Assembly: GCA_003254885.1 (NCBI GenBank)
Contig: QANT01005750.1
Location: forward strand, 1 to 30,773
Length of the DNA stretch: 30,773 bases
Direction: 5' to 3'
From: Purshia tridentata
Lineage: Eukaryota > Streptophyta > Magnoliopsida > Rosales > Rosaceae
Shown here: piece after piece, positions 21,602 to 30,773 of the stretch
Numbering within the stretch: the stretch's first letter is position 1
Layout of the letters: every line of letters starts with the position of its first letter
Made by a program: the position numbers and the translations under genes
Notes under the pieces: generated by a model
Seen by the model: the letters and a program-made list of their open reading frames with translations, nothing else
Databases searched by the model: none
Told to the model about the DNA's origin: nothing

Positions 21602-22369
21602 TTTGCAAAAGAGCAGTGTTATTTCCACCCACTAATATTATTTTCTCACCCCTTTTTAAACTATTTTTTAATTATAATTTTGTTTTTTATTGTAAGATTA
21701 CCAAAAAGGACAAACTTGCAAATGGGAAGACAAGGAGACTGTAAGGCTGTCATGGCTGCCCATCGCTACACCTTCAGTTGCAATTCATTTGGGGGTGCTC
21801 CAAATCTACGTACAAGTGAAACACAAGCTTCAAAAGCATTGAAACATAGATTTAGCCTTCTAGCCCAATTAAGATGAATTTCAAACTATTACACCAATTA
21901 CATACCAACCAAAATTATTAATTTGTTGAAGCTGTCATTTGTGAACTCTGAACATAAATAAAAAGTCGTGGAAATTTGTAATGTGAAATACAAAAAATCA
22001 GTACAAATCCCGAAGGAATAAAATGATTTTTATTAATTTAATATGATTAAAATCAAATGAAAGATTGAGATATACTTGTTTTTTTGAATTTCTATTTGAA
22101 CGACAAACTTATTATCTTAAAGAGAATATATTTTTTCTTTTAAAGAGGTTAATTTGAGTTTATTCATATATATGATTTCTAGGGTTAAGGTTATAATTGG
22201 AGGAAAGGAAAAGAAAAAATGAAAGAAAAGGAAAACAAATGGGTAGTTTGGGAATAATGGGAGTGGGAAAAGTAGATTTATTTATTCTAAAAATAATTTG
22301 TGCGGTGTGAAAATAAAATGAGTGAAAAAATATGAATAAAGGGTGAGAATATAACCACTCTTTGCAAAA
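21602..22369. mobile_element. Non-autonomous MULE (750 bp) with a perfect 9-bp target-site duplication
   Basis: The element (21611-22360) is flanked by identical TTTGCAAAA at 21602-21610 and 22361-22369. Its ends are imperfect inverted repeats: left GAGCAGTGTTATTTCCACCC, right in reverse complement GAGTGGTTATATTCTCACCC. A 9-bp duplication is the hallmark of Mutator-type transposition. There is no transposase. A less AT-rich core at about 21705-21875 stands out from the rest and could be captured host sequence. I do not recognise a protein in it on either strand, and its 65-aa frame is not claimed as a gene. Confidence 0.85.
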
Positions 22370-22699
22370 TATCTATTACTAATAACTAACTTCGTTATGC
22401 TTCGAAAACAATATCAATATCAAGTTTAAAATCTGCTTCAACTTAAACTTGAGAGAAACTCTAAATTTGAATTCAACCCAACGTAAGTATTTTATTACTA
22501 ATATCAATATGACTTTAATCATTTTGAACGCTAATTCTAACTAATTAATTCTAAAAATCACGACAAATAAAACCTATTGATATTACATATCAAAACAAGA
22601 ATTGAAGTACAAACTAAGGAAGTTGAAACTCCTAAGGGCCCCCAAATTAATTTTCCAACCCCATCCTTAGAAGTTAAAATTACAAGTCCAAAACCAAAC
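22370..22699. other. Intergenic DNA upstream of the WD40 gene promoter
   Basis: AT-rich stretch with no credible reading frame. It may hold distal promoter sequence of the WD40 gene, but no specific motif is supportable. Confidence 0.45.
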
Positions 22700-22932
22700 A
22701 AACATTTTCTTTCTCACTTTCTCACTTTCTCACTTTCTCGTAGTTTTTTTTTTTAAAAAATAGAACAAACAATGAAATCCTCTCTCACTCCCTCTCTCTC
22801 CCTCTCTCCCTGTCTCTCTCTCCCCATCCACATACACTGATACACACACAACAACATTTCTCAAGCCCCAACCCAAACAACCCCAGCAGCATAGGGCTTC
22901 GTTCCCCACTCTCTCTCTCTCTCTCTCTCTCT
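22700..22932 (+). promoter_or_regulatory. Pyrimidine-rich promoter / 5' leader of the WD40 gene
   Basis: Three perfect TTTCTCAC octamers at 22710-22733 are followed by several CT microsatellites (22780-22830 and 22909-22932). CT-rich patches near the start site are common in plant core promoters and leaders (family knowledge). No clear TATA box is seen in the right place. The transcription start cannot be fixed from sequence. Confidence 0.55.
22772..22840 (+). promoter_or_regulatory. Possible uORF of 22 codons in the WD40 gene leader
   Basis: ATG at 22772 to TGA at 22838-22840, encoding a Ser/Leu/Pro-rich peptide from the CT repeat. It matters only if transcription starts upstream of it, which is unknown. 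Confidence 0.3.
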
Positions 22933-23131
22933 GTGCCGGTTATCGGATCTGATTCACAACCCGAAACCTACACACTTCCACACCTCTTGTCCGATCCCAC
23001 CAAACTCTCTCTGAAACCAACAAAACAGATCGAAACCCACCAAAAACCGTCAACGATTTGGTTACACTCGGGTCGGATCCGAATCGACCGGTCGACGACG
23101 ACGGTTTCTCGGGCATCATCTTCATTCTCAA

Positions 23132-23155
23132 ATGGGATTGCCCAGTAAACGATGA
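23132..23155 (+). promoter_or_regulatory. Seven-codon uORF whose stop overlaps the WD40 start (ATGA)
   Basis: ATG at 23132 encodes MGLPSKR and ends at TGA 23153-23155, which overlaps the main ATG (23152-23154) as ATGA. Ribosomes starting here would finish exactly on the main start, so translation could depend on reinitiation or leaky scanning. This is visible in the sequence; any function is inference. Confidence 0.55.
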
Positions 23156-26100
23156 GCAAAGCCGGGGAGGAAGAAGACGAAGACGAGCGCTTCTACGAGT
23201 CTGTCGATCGCATTGTCTCCTCTTGTTCTTGCTCCACTTCCAACTCCGACTCCGACAACGACGACGACCCGAACCCGAACCCGAATTCCGATTCCACCTC
23301 CCCCAATTATGCCTCCGACAAGCATTTCCCCGTACCCAAATTCCCAATGGGCGTCTCCAAGTACGACGTCTGGATCTCCGAGCCTTCCTCGGTCTCCGAA
23401 CGCCGTTCCCGACTCCTCCGCGAAATGGGTCTCAGCGGCGACCCGGCTCTCACCCGGGCCAACCGCGAAACAGGTTTGGACGGTGGCGAGTTCGGGCGTT
23501 CAGTGTCGTCGGATCATTTGATTAACCAACAAAGTTGCGGAGGCGCTAATGGCATCATTGTCCGGTCGAAATCTGACGGCGGCGATCAGTGTAACAGTGC
23601 TTCTGCTACTACTTCCTCTGTTTGTTCCTCTTCAATTCTTTCTATTCGTTGTTCGGCGGAGGCTGAGGCCGACGCCGGCGCCGGTTCATTTGTAAATACA
23701 AATACTACCAAAAATTGCGTTTATAAATCTTCAAGAAGTAAAAGCAATGGATCTTCTGCTGTTGCAAATGCCTCCTCCTCCTCTCCGCCCAATAAGCCGC
23801 CTTCCGGGAAGAATTGTAGGCGGCCCGATGAGATTCGAAGCGATTCCAAGGCCGAGGAGGACTTGGAAACTAATGGGATCGGTAAAGTTGGTGATGACAA
23901 TGCTACCCAAGTCTGCACCATTAGGAATCTTGATAATGGGAAGGAGTTCGTTGTGAATGAGATTAGAGAAGATGGGATGTGGAACAAGCTTAAGGAGGTG
24001 GGGACTGGGAAGCAGTTGACCATGGAGGAGTTCGAGATGAGTGTTGGGCATTCGCCGATTGTGCAAGAACTGATGCGGCGGCAGAATGTGGAGGGTCATA
24101 AAGATTCTATGGATTCCAATGCCAAGGGGGGCGGTGGAGGCGTTTCGAAGTTAAAGAAGAGAGTGGGGTGGTTTGAGAGCATTAAAAATGTTGCCAGCAC
24201 CATGACCGGTCATAAAGACAGGCGGAGCAGCGACGAGAGGGATACCTCGTCGGAGAAAGGCGGGCGGAGGTCAAGCTCCGCCACGGATGATAGTCAGGAT
24301 GTTTCGTTTCATGGGCCAGAGAGAGTGAGAGTTAGGCAGTATGGGAAGTCTTGCAAAGAGCTCACGGCGCTGTTCAAGAACCAGGAGATTCAGGCACATA
24401 ATGGGTCCATTTGGAGTATTAAGTTTAGCTTGGATGGGAAGTATCTGGCCAGTGCTGGTGAGGATCGTGTCATTCATGTTTGGCAGGTCATGGAGACAGA
24501 GAGGAAGGGTGACCTTTTGATGGAGAAATCAGAAGATAGCAACTTTAGTTTTTTGCTTTTTGCCAATGGCTCTCCTGAACCATCTTCGGTCTCACCAAAT
24601 GTTGATAACCATTTAGAGAAAAAGAGAAGAGGGAGGTCGTCGATCAGTCGGAAGTCATTGAGTTTGGACCATTATGTGATTCCGGAAACTGTGTTTGCAC
24701 TTTCAGAAAAACCCATTTCTTCATTCCAAGGGCATCTAAATGATGTGCTTGACCTCTCTTGGTCCAAGTCTCAGGTTAGTTACTATTCTTAATTAGCTTG
24801 ATCCTTTGTTGTTGTTTTTTTGTTTGGTAAACAGTGATTCTTTGTTGTTACTTGATGCAAAATTTTCCTGTTTATAATGCATGATTTTCTTGATATGTGA
24901 TCCGAGTGAACTATTAGCTTTGTGTATGAGTAATGATCTAGATGATCTTTTGTTGCTTGTATCCTAGGATACCGTCTTTTCATTTCGAGCCAGTTGATAG
25001 ACATGGAGAGGGATATATGAATTGAGTCATTTGAGTCCAACCGATACATTTAACTGACGGTACAGATTATAAGCTGCATAGCGAGACATTCGAATACTCT
25101 TTCTTTTTTGTTTTTACTTATTAATAGAGAGGATTTAAAAGATGCAGATTTTTGTTACGAAAATATTTCTAGGTTTATCCATTATATGCACCTTGAATTT
25201 GGTGAAGCTGCTTTGTTAAATTGCTTTGAAGAAAGACAATAAATCATGGAAACCTTTTAGAGAAATTAGACAAATCAATAGGAGTTTGGATTAGTAATTT
25301 GGCAATGATCACTGATCTGGTTCTGGAAGTATCATGTGCTGGTGCTATCCATACTCTTGTACAAGTGCTGTGTATTTTCATAAGTTTAGGCACTTGCAGA
25401 ATGAGTGCATTGATGGCCCTTGATTTGATGTAGAGTAGATTTATGATAAATGAATGAAACATTTGACTTTACCACTTGACTGTACCTTTCATGAAGAAAC
25501 CTATTATCCTTGGCTGGTAGCCTGCTTCCATAGAATAAATATGCCTTAATTCCTTCCACTATTTTAGCAGAATATTATACGTTACCCTAGAAATGCCCTT
25601 AAAATTTTAAGGATGTAAAAGAAATAGATTTTGGAATGTATTTCATGATTACATGTTAATGAAATAATGTCAGAGTAATAAAGGGCAGGATCTATTTTGA
25701 AATAAACTGTCACATAGAATGGGTGTAATGCTTGCTTATTTTGGTAGAATCCCTAATAAACTTCGGTCTTGGATATGCCGACTGAAGTAGATCTTTAAGA
25801 TTGTATAAGTTAAAAGGCGTCATCGAAGAAGTCACTCAAAATTTTGGAAGCCTGAAATAAGCAAAATTAAACGCAAAATTAAACTGCGAAGATGGAAAGG
25901 AGCTAACATGGTGGATGGTGAGGAAGATGTTTCAAGTAGGTAGCTGGGCACAAGGCACTAACTCATGGTTTTTAAGCCATGTTTTAATGTTTATCAGTCA
26001 TATAGCATACCTGTTGCTAGGATGATTTGTCAAATTCCACACTTCATCTGCTTCTTTGGTACAAGAGAGGCCGTAGGAAATCAAGGCTCATAGGACTAGA

Positions 26101-29100
26101 ATTCAATTAACAATAACTTGAAGCCAAATTTTGTGACTGAGGTATTGAAGCCTGAGTAATTCCACTATATTCCATTCTCAGGCAGGAATGTTGTAGATGG
26201 AGTTCCATTGTTAAACAGTTGTCAAGGGTCTGCTTTTTGGGGGCAAACTCTGGGTTATTGCACTGACGAGTTTATAATTCTAAGGCTTATGAGTACCTTT
26301 TTCTTCGAGTGGATTCAGGTTGTTTCTGTTCCGACCAATACAGGTGTGTGAAGGTGAAAGAGAGGATGATGTTAGTTTTTTTTTTTGAGGCATATGTTGA
26401 AAGCATAATGATGCACATTGCTGTTTATTGCCTTACAGTAATAATGTTTCAAAGGATCCAATTGTGGGCTTAGTGCATTGGCTGTAATCAGGCAATGTAA
26501 GATTGTAGATATGGAAAATGATGAGTATGGACCTTATATCAGTATTCAGACAAAAGACATAGTAGCATATTCTATATGTGAAGTAATTTTCTGAGAGTTT
26601 CTTTTTTCTTTTCTTCTTTAACTTTTGATTATTATGAGAATTCTCAAAATTTCAAATCATCATAACCCTAAAAATCTTATTGACTCATTATGTACTCTCT
26701 TTTTTTTTGCTTTTCTGATATCAAATATAAAATTTCTGTAGGAGTTTTATGTGTGGAAATTTAAAGACAGATTGATTAAAATGGTGGTTTTGTGCTCAAA
26801 AACTTCAAATAAGCCTTATATGAAGAAAAGTGCAATGGCAATGATGTGGATAATTTTTTTGTTTTTATTTTCTTTTGCAAAATGTCTTACAAAGATTCCT
26901 TTTTTTTTCCTTTTCTTTATTTCCCTTCCCCAGCACCTGCTCTCATCTTCAATGGACAAAACGGTGCGCCTTTGGCACTTGTCTAGCAAGTCTTGTTTGA
27001 AGATATTCTCACACAGTGACTACGGTAAGTATATATGGCCTGCATTTCACCTATTGGTCTACCATTTTGTTTGGCCTCTGCTTGAGCAACTGTTGCATAA
27101 AAAGGCGCTAATAGCACGCCCCTTCCTTGAGGGGTCATAAAAGAACTGAAAATTCAAGATTTATTTTATTTACCTTTGAAATCAAGGCTAAAAACTTGGT
27201 TGCCAAGTAATTTTTTCATTAATTACGAGTATCTGATTTGTTCAAATTTGATGGTTTAACATCTTTTCTGAAAGAGGTTGTTATGAATCAGCAATAGATA
27301 TCAATCTCTTTCCCCATCTCCCATCATATGTTTCTAATAACTCTATTTTGCATGTGTCTTTATGCAGTAACTTGCATCCAGTTCAACCCTGTTGATGATA
27401 GATATTTCATTAGTGGATCACTTGATGCTAAGGTTCGCATATGGAGCATCCCTGATCGCCAAGTCGTCGATTGGAATGATTTGCACGAGATGGTCACTGC
27501 TGCTTGCTACACTCCCGATGGTCAGGTTGGGCCTTTATCTTATGCTTGTCTTTATATTATAAATTAATATTGTTCATGGCTTATGAAATTTTTGTTGATA
27601 TCTGAAGGGCGCCCTAGTCGGTTCATACAAAGGGAGCTGCCGCTTATACAACACTTCTGGTACATGTTTCTCTCCTCTCTCTCTCTCTCTCTGCAGCTTG
27701 CAAATGTGCCAGTTTCATGTTCCTTGCACCAGTGACTAATAAACTTTGGCAATTTGTTCAGAGAATAAGTTGCAACAGAAAAGCCAAATCAATCTGCAGA
27801 ACAAGAAAAAGAAATCTCATCACAAGAAAATCACAGGTTTCCAGGTAAAAATTGGCTTGACTATGATTACGTTTGTTTCAACTTAGCATTTTCCCATCTT
27901 GCATATGGTTTATTCTATGATTACTTTGAGCTGCAGTTTGCTTGATTATTTTCAGTGGCTGATCAGTTTCAGTTGACAGTTTGCACCAGGAAGTTCATCG
28001 GAAGTACTCATCACATCTGCAGATTCACGAATCAGGGTTGTTGATGGTGTTGATCTGGTTCACAAGTTCAAGGGTAAGCACGCAACGTTCTAAATGATGT
28101 CTTTATTTGTTATTTTAGCTATTTGGACTTTTATGATGCATGAATTTTTGCCCCTGAAGCTGATGGTGTTATTAAAAATTAATGCCTGTGTTTATTTACT
28201 TCCATAACTTTTCGTCTGTCAGTTATTATGCAAACAGTTGTGAAATTGTTATCGACTACATTAATCAGAGACCTTCTCACTCTAGTGTGCATCTATCAAC
28301 TTTGTAATAGTTTCAATCTAGTTTACTTCACACTGGTGTTTGATATTTTCCTTTTCTCTTTTCCTAATAATTAGTGTTTTTTGATAGTCTCACTAGATTG
28401 CATGAACATATAATCTCTTACAAAGACTGTGATCGAATCACTATAGATGGTATCAAATTATAAAGATATTGTATTTTTCTGTAACTTTGATAATATAGAG
28501 CAGAGAGGTGTGTTTTCGAAGTAGTAATTAATCATAAGTATGCTTTTTCTGCTATATCCATGAACATCCCTATCAAATGTTTGCATATGCATTATAGAGT
28601 TTTGCCTTTCTGATAGGGCGAGTTGGTCTTTTTTTGGCAGGATTTCGAAACACAAATAGCCAAATCTCAGCCGCCCTCACAGCAAATGGTAAATATGTGG
28701 TAGCTGCTAGCGAGGATTCTCATGTATATATATGGAAACATGAAGCTGATTCCCGCCCTAGCAGAAGCAAGAGTGTTAATGTCACCCGCTCCTATGAGCA
28801 TTTCCATTGTCAAGATGTATCAGTGGCCATCCCTTGGCCTGGCAAGGGTGATTTATGGGCACTAGAAGATGGAGAACAGAATGGGCTTGACAACAACAAT
28901 CTTGATGAGGTCTCCACAGCCAATCATCCCCCCACACCTGTCGAAGAGGCTAATTGCAATGAGGGTTCCCGATCAGCATCCTGTTGCACCAATAGTCCTC
29001 TTCATGGAACAATTTCTAGTGCATCCAACAATTACTTCTTTGATAGAATTTCGGCAACATGGCCTGAGGAAAAACTTCTTCTAGCTACTAGGAACCGCAG

Positions 29101-29239
29101 CCCTCGTGTTAGTTCTGATTTTAGCATTGGTGTAAGTGAAAGCCAGAACATGTCAGCGTGGAGTATGGTGATTGTAACCGCTGGCCTTCGAGGTGAAATT
29201 AGAACGTTCCAAAATTTTGGATTGCCGATTCGGATTTAG
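23152..29239 (+). CDS. WD40-repeat protein, plant WDR44-like family
   Basis: Seven exons: 23152-24774, 26934-27024, 27368-27525, 27608-27659, 27762-27844, 27980-28073 and 28641-29239. All introns are GT-AG and phases agree, giving 2,700 nt (899 aa). An in-frame TAA at 23146-23148 supports the start. Residues 1-410 are acidic, Ser/Asn/Gly-rich and mostly disordered-looking, with a conserved-looking patch [20 protein letters not shown] and later [21 protein letters not shown]-type repeats begin near 413: [156 protein letters not shown] last blade lies near the C-terminus ([14 protein letters not shown]). A basic KKKKSHHKK stretch lies between blades. The likely role is a scaffold; animal WDR44 binds Rab11, but the plant partner is not known to me. 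The repeats are split by introns, and exon 1 holds the whole N-terminal region. Confidence 0.93.
24775..26933 (+). other. Intron 1 of the WD40 gene (2.16 kb)
   Basis: Donor CAG/GTTAGT and acceptor CCCCAG are present, with a strong polypyrimidine tract before 26934. I saw no nested gene, RNA gene or clear transposon in it. Short reading frames here are chance. Confidence 0.85.
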
Positions 29240-30773
29240 GGGCCAAAGAAATAGGGCCCTTGATCATCATGGGGAAGATGAGTTGATAATAGCACAAAAA
29301 ACCTGTCCATTTCCCCAATTGGCAAATGTGTACAGAGAGAGAGATTTGGTGAGATTTGTAATATTAGAGTTCCATTTGTTTCCTTGTTCTTGAGCCTATA
29401 GGATGTGGTGTTCAGTTGGAGTGCCAGTCCGACTGGGCATCAAGAAAGAAAATAGATTTGTTGAAAAAAGAAAAAAAAACAAAAACAAAAATTACACAAT
29501 GAATTTAGAAACCGATGAATTTCTGTAATCGGGAATTGTAGAGTTATGAGATGGGAAAAGCTTATTGAAATTAAAAATGAAAATTCTTTTACCGTTTATG
29601 TGAACTAGTCTTGCTTTTTCATTTCTTACCAGTTTCCTGTAATCTTGATTAGTAGCATGCATGCATTGGAATCAAAACTGGGAATCTCTATAACCTCATA
29701 ATCCTGCATTTGAGCTTATTATGGGTTGCTTAAAGTCTTCTTATCTTCCCTGGCCAAAAAAAAAAAAAAGTCTTCATATCTCCATAGGTGAGAATTGAGA
29801 ATTGTCAAAATGACTGAAACTGAATACTAGTGATCTAGTGCATTAAACTTTTGCTTTCTTGTGGCGTTCAACATTTTCGCTGGTCCTCTCTATTCAAGTT
29901 GCATAAAACTAACTTAAATATCAAAATGTCATAATTCATGAATAGAATTTTGTCCCTACAAAACATGCTTGCATGGCTTGGCATTTCTTCCATCTATCTT
30001 GTTCATCCAAAACACCTCAAACCCAATTGACTCAAACTGAGATATATATGAGATCACAACCAAACATGACTCTCACAACCTAGTCCAACCTCGCCTATCC
30101 TATCAAAGATACATAAAATCATGTCTATAAGGCTATAATGTCCAATCCCAGCAATTATTCTGTGCTATGATGTGCAGCAGGCTCAAACATAAAAGTATAA
30201 ATGAATTGAGGTGCTACATATGTATGGTACTCTTACCTTATGAAGCTGATGATGATTTGAGTAGTAGTAGTACGTACGTAGTGGGGGTGCAGATGATGAG
30301 ATAAATCATCGACCAGACATTAATGGAACTCCAAGGGGGTAGTGCTAGCTTTGTTTGCAGATATGAGAAATATATCGATATTTGGGGATCACCAATAGTG
30401 TTATGGCAACCACATTAGTCTACTGAGGCGTTGGCATTTTTCCTCCGGCTGCACCTGGCTTTTGATGCACATTTTAGGGAGTTAACAATTCCAAGGCTAA
30501 CTCGGTCATCGTTTTGTGTTGACACTTGACACCTATTATGAGACTTTTACATGTGTAAGTTTTTCACAAAAACAAATCACTAAGTTACCTGCCTATGTTC
30601 CTTGGGCCATTTTTCTTGAGTCACAGTTGAGCTGAACAGAGATTGGGCCCAGGCCTTTTATGTCAGGCAAGATAAGGTTTGCTATACTTAGGCCCACGTT
30701 TTCTTTTCAGGCTAACACTGCTCCATATGGGTCCAACTTACTACAATATTCCAAAACAATCACACCCACCCCC
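29240..30773. other. 3' UTR and intergenic DNA, no gene seen
   Basis: This follows the WD40 stop codon. No canonical AATAAA was found close to the stop, so the poly(A) site is undetermined. A 14-A run occurs near 29757. No reading frame or RNA gene is supportable up to the window end. Confidence 0.55.

Noticed and set aside
21680..21877. 65-aa frame inside the non-autonomous MULE
   Set aside because: No recognisable domain, and it lies wholly inside the transposable element. It may be a fragment of captured sequence, but it is not supported as a gene.
22933..23525. Overlapping frames on both strands around the WD40 start
   Set aside because: They overlap the accepted exon in other frames, have biased Arg/Pro/Ser composition, and one needs a GTG start. 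The WD40 frame is supported by repeats and spliced continuity.
1..30773. tRNA, rRNA or snoRNA genes
   Set aside because: By eye I found no cloverleaf with conserved A and B boxes and no rRNA-like stretch. A tRNAscan-SE and Rfam run would be decisive.

Overview
The window is nuclear DNA of a flowering plant, almost certainly a eudicot. It is AT-rich, its genes have GT-AG introns and plant-type proteins, and it carries Mutator-like elements (MULEs) and MITEs. A rosid is possible, but the sequence alone does not fix the species. I see no bacterial, organellar or viral gene.

Layout: (1) 1-1763 is intergenic, with a perfect 41-bp tandem repeat, a foldback element and the likely 3' UTR of the next gene. 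(2) 1764-5372 (minus) is a six-exon gene for a probably plastid-targeted DUF1997 family protein of 252 aa. A 135-bp tandem duplication lies just upstream of it. (3) 5893-6711 holds two adjacent foldback/MITE-like elements. (4) 7591-14081 is a head-to-tail tandem duplication (about 3.0 and 3.5 kb). Each unit carries one minus-strand Hsp70 gene. Copy A (7763-9567) is open over two exons but stops after the substrate-binding beta domain (520 aa, no lid, no EEVD tail). Copy B (10794-13054) is a pseudogene with a 280-bp PIF/Harbinger-type MITE in exon 1 and at least four further frame-breaking indels. (5) 14103-18912 is a near-complete but dead MULE with about 207-bp terminal inverted repeats. Its transposase has two premature stops and a probable lost splice acceptor, and one segment next to a single N looks like an assembly join. 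(6) 18913-22700 is AT-rich intergenic DNA with two tandem duplications and a 750-bp non-autonomous MULE bounded by a perfect 9-bp target-site duplication. (7) 23152-29239 (plus) is a seven-exon gene for an 899-aa WD40 protein of the plant WDR44-like family, preceded by pyrimidine-rich leader DNA and a short uORF whose stop overlaps the main start. (8) 29240-30773 has no recognisable gene.

The three intact genes are not an operon and show no obvious functional link. The main story is genome dynamics: segmental duplication, decay of one Hsp70 copy, and repeated transposon insertion. I found no convincing new biological system. The items most worth checking are the lid-less Hsp70, the ATGA stop-start uORF, the 9-bp-TSD element with a GC-richer core, and the suspected misjoin at 15298.
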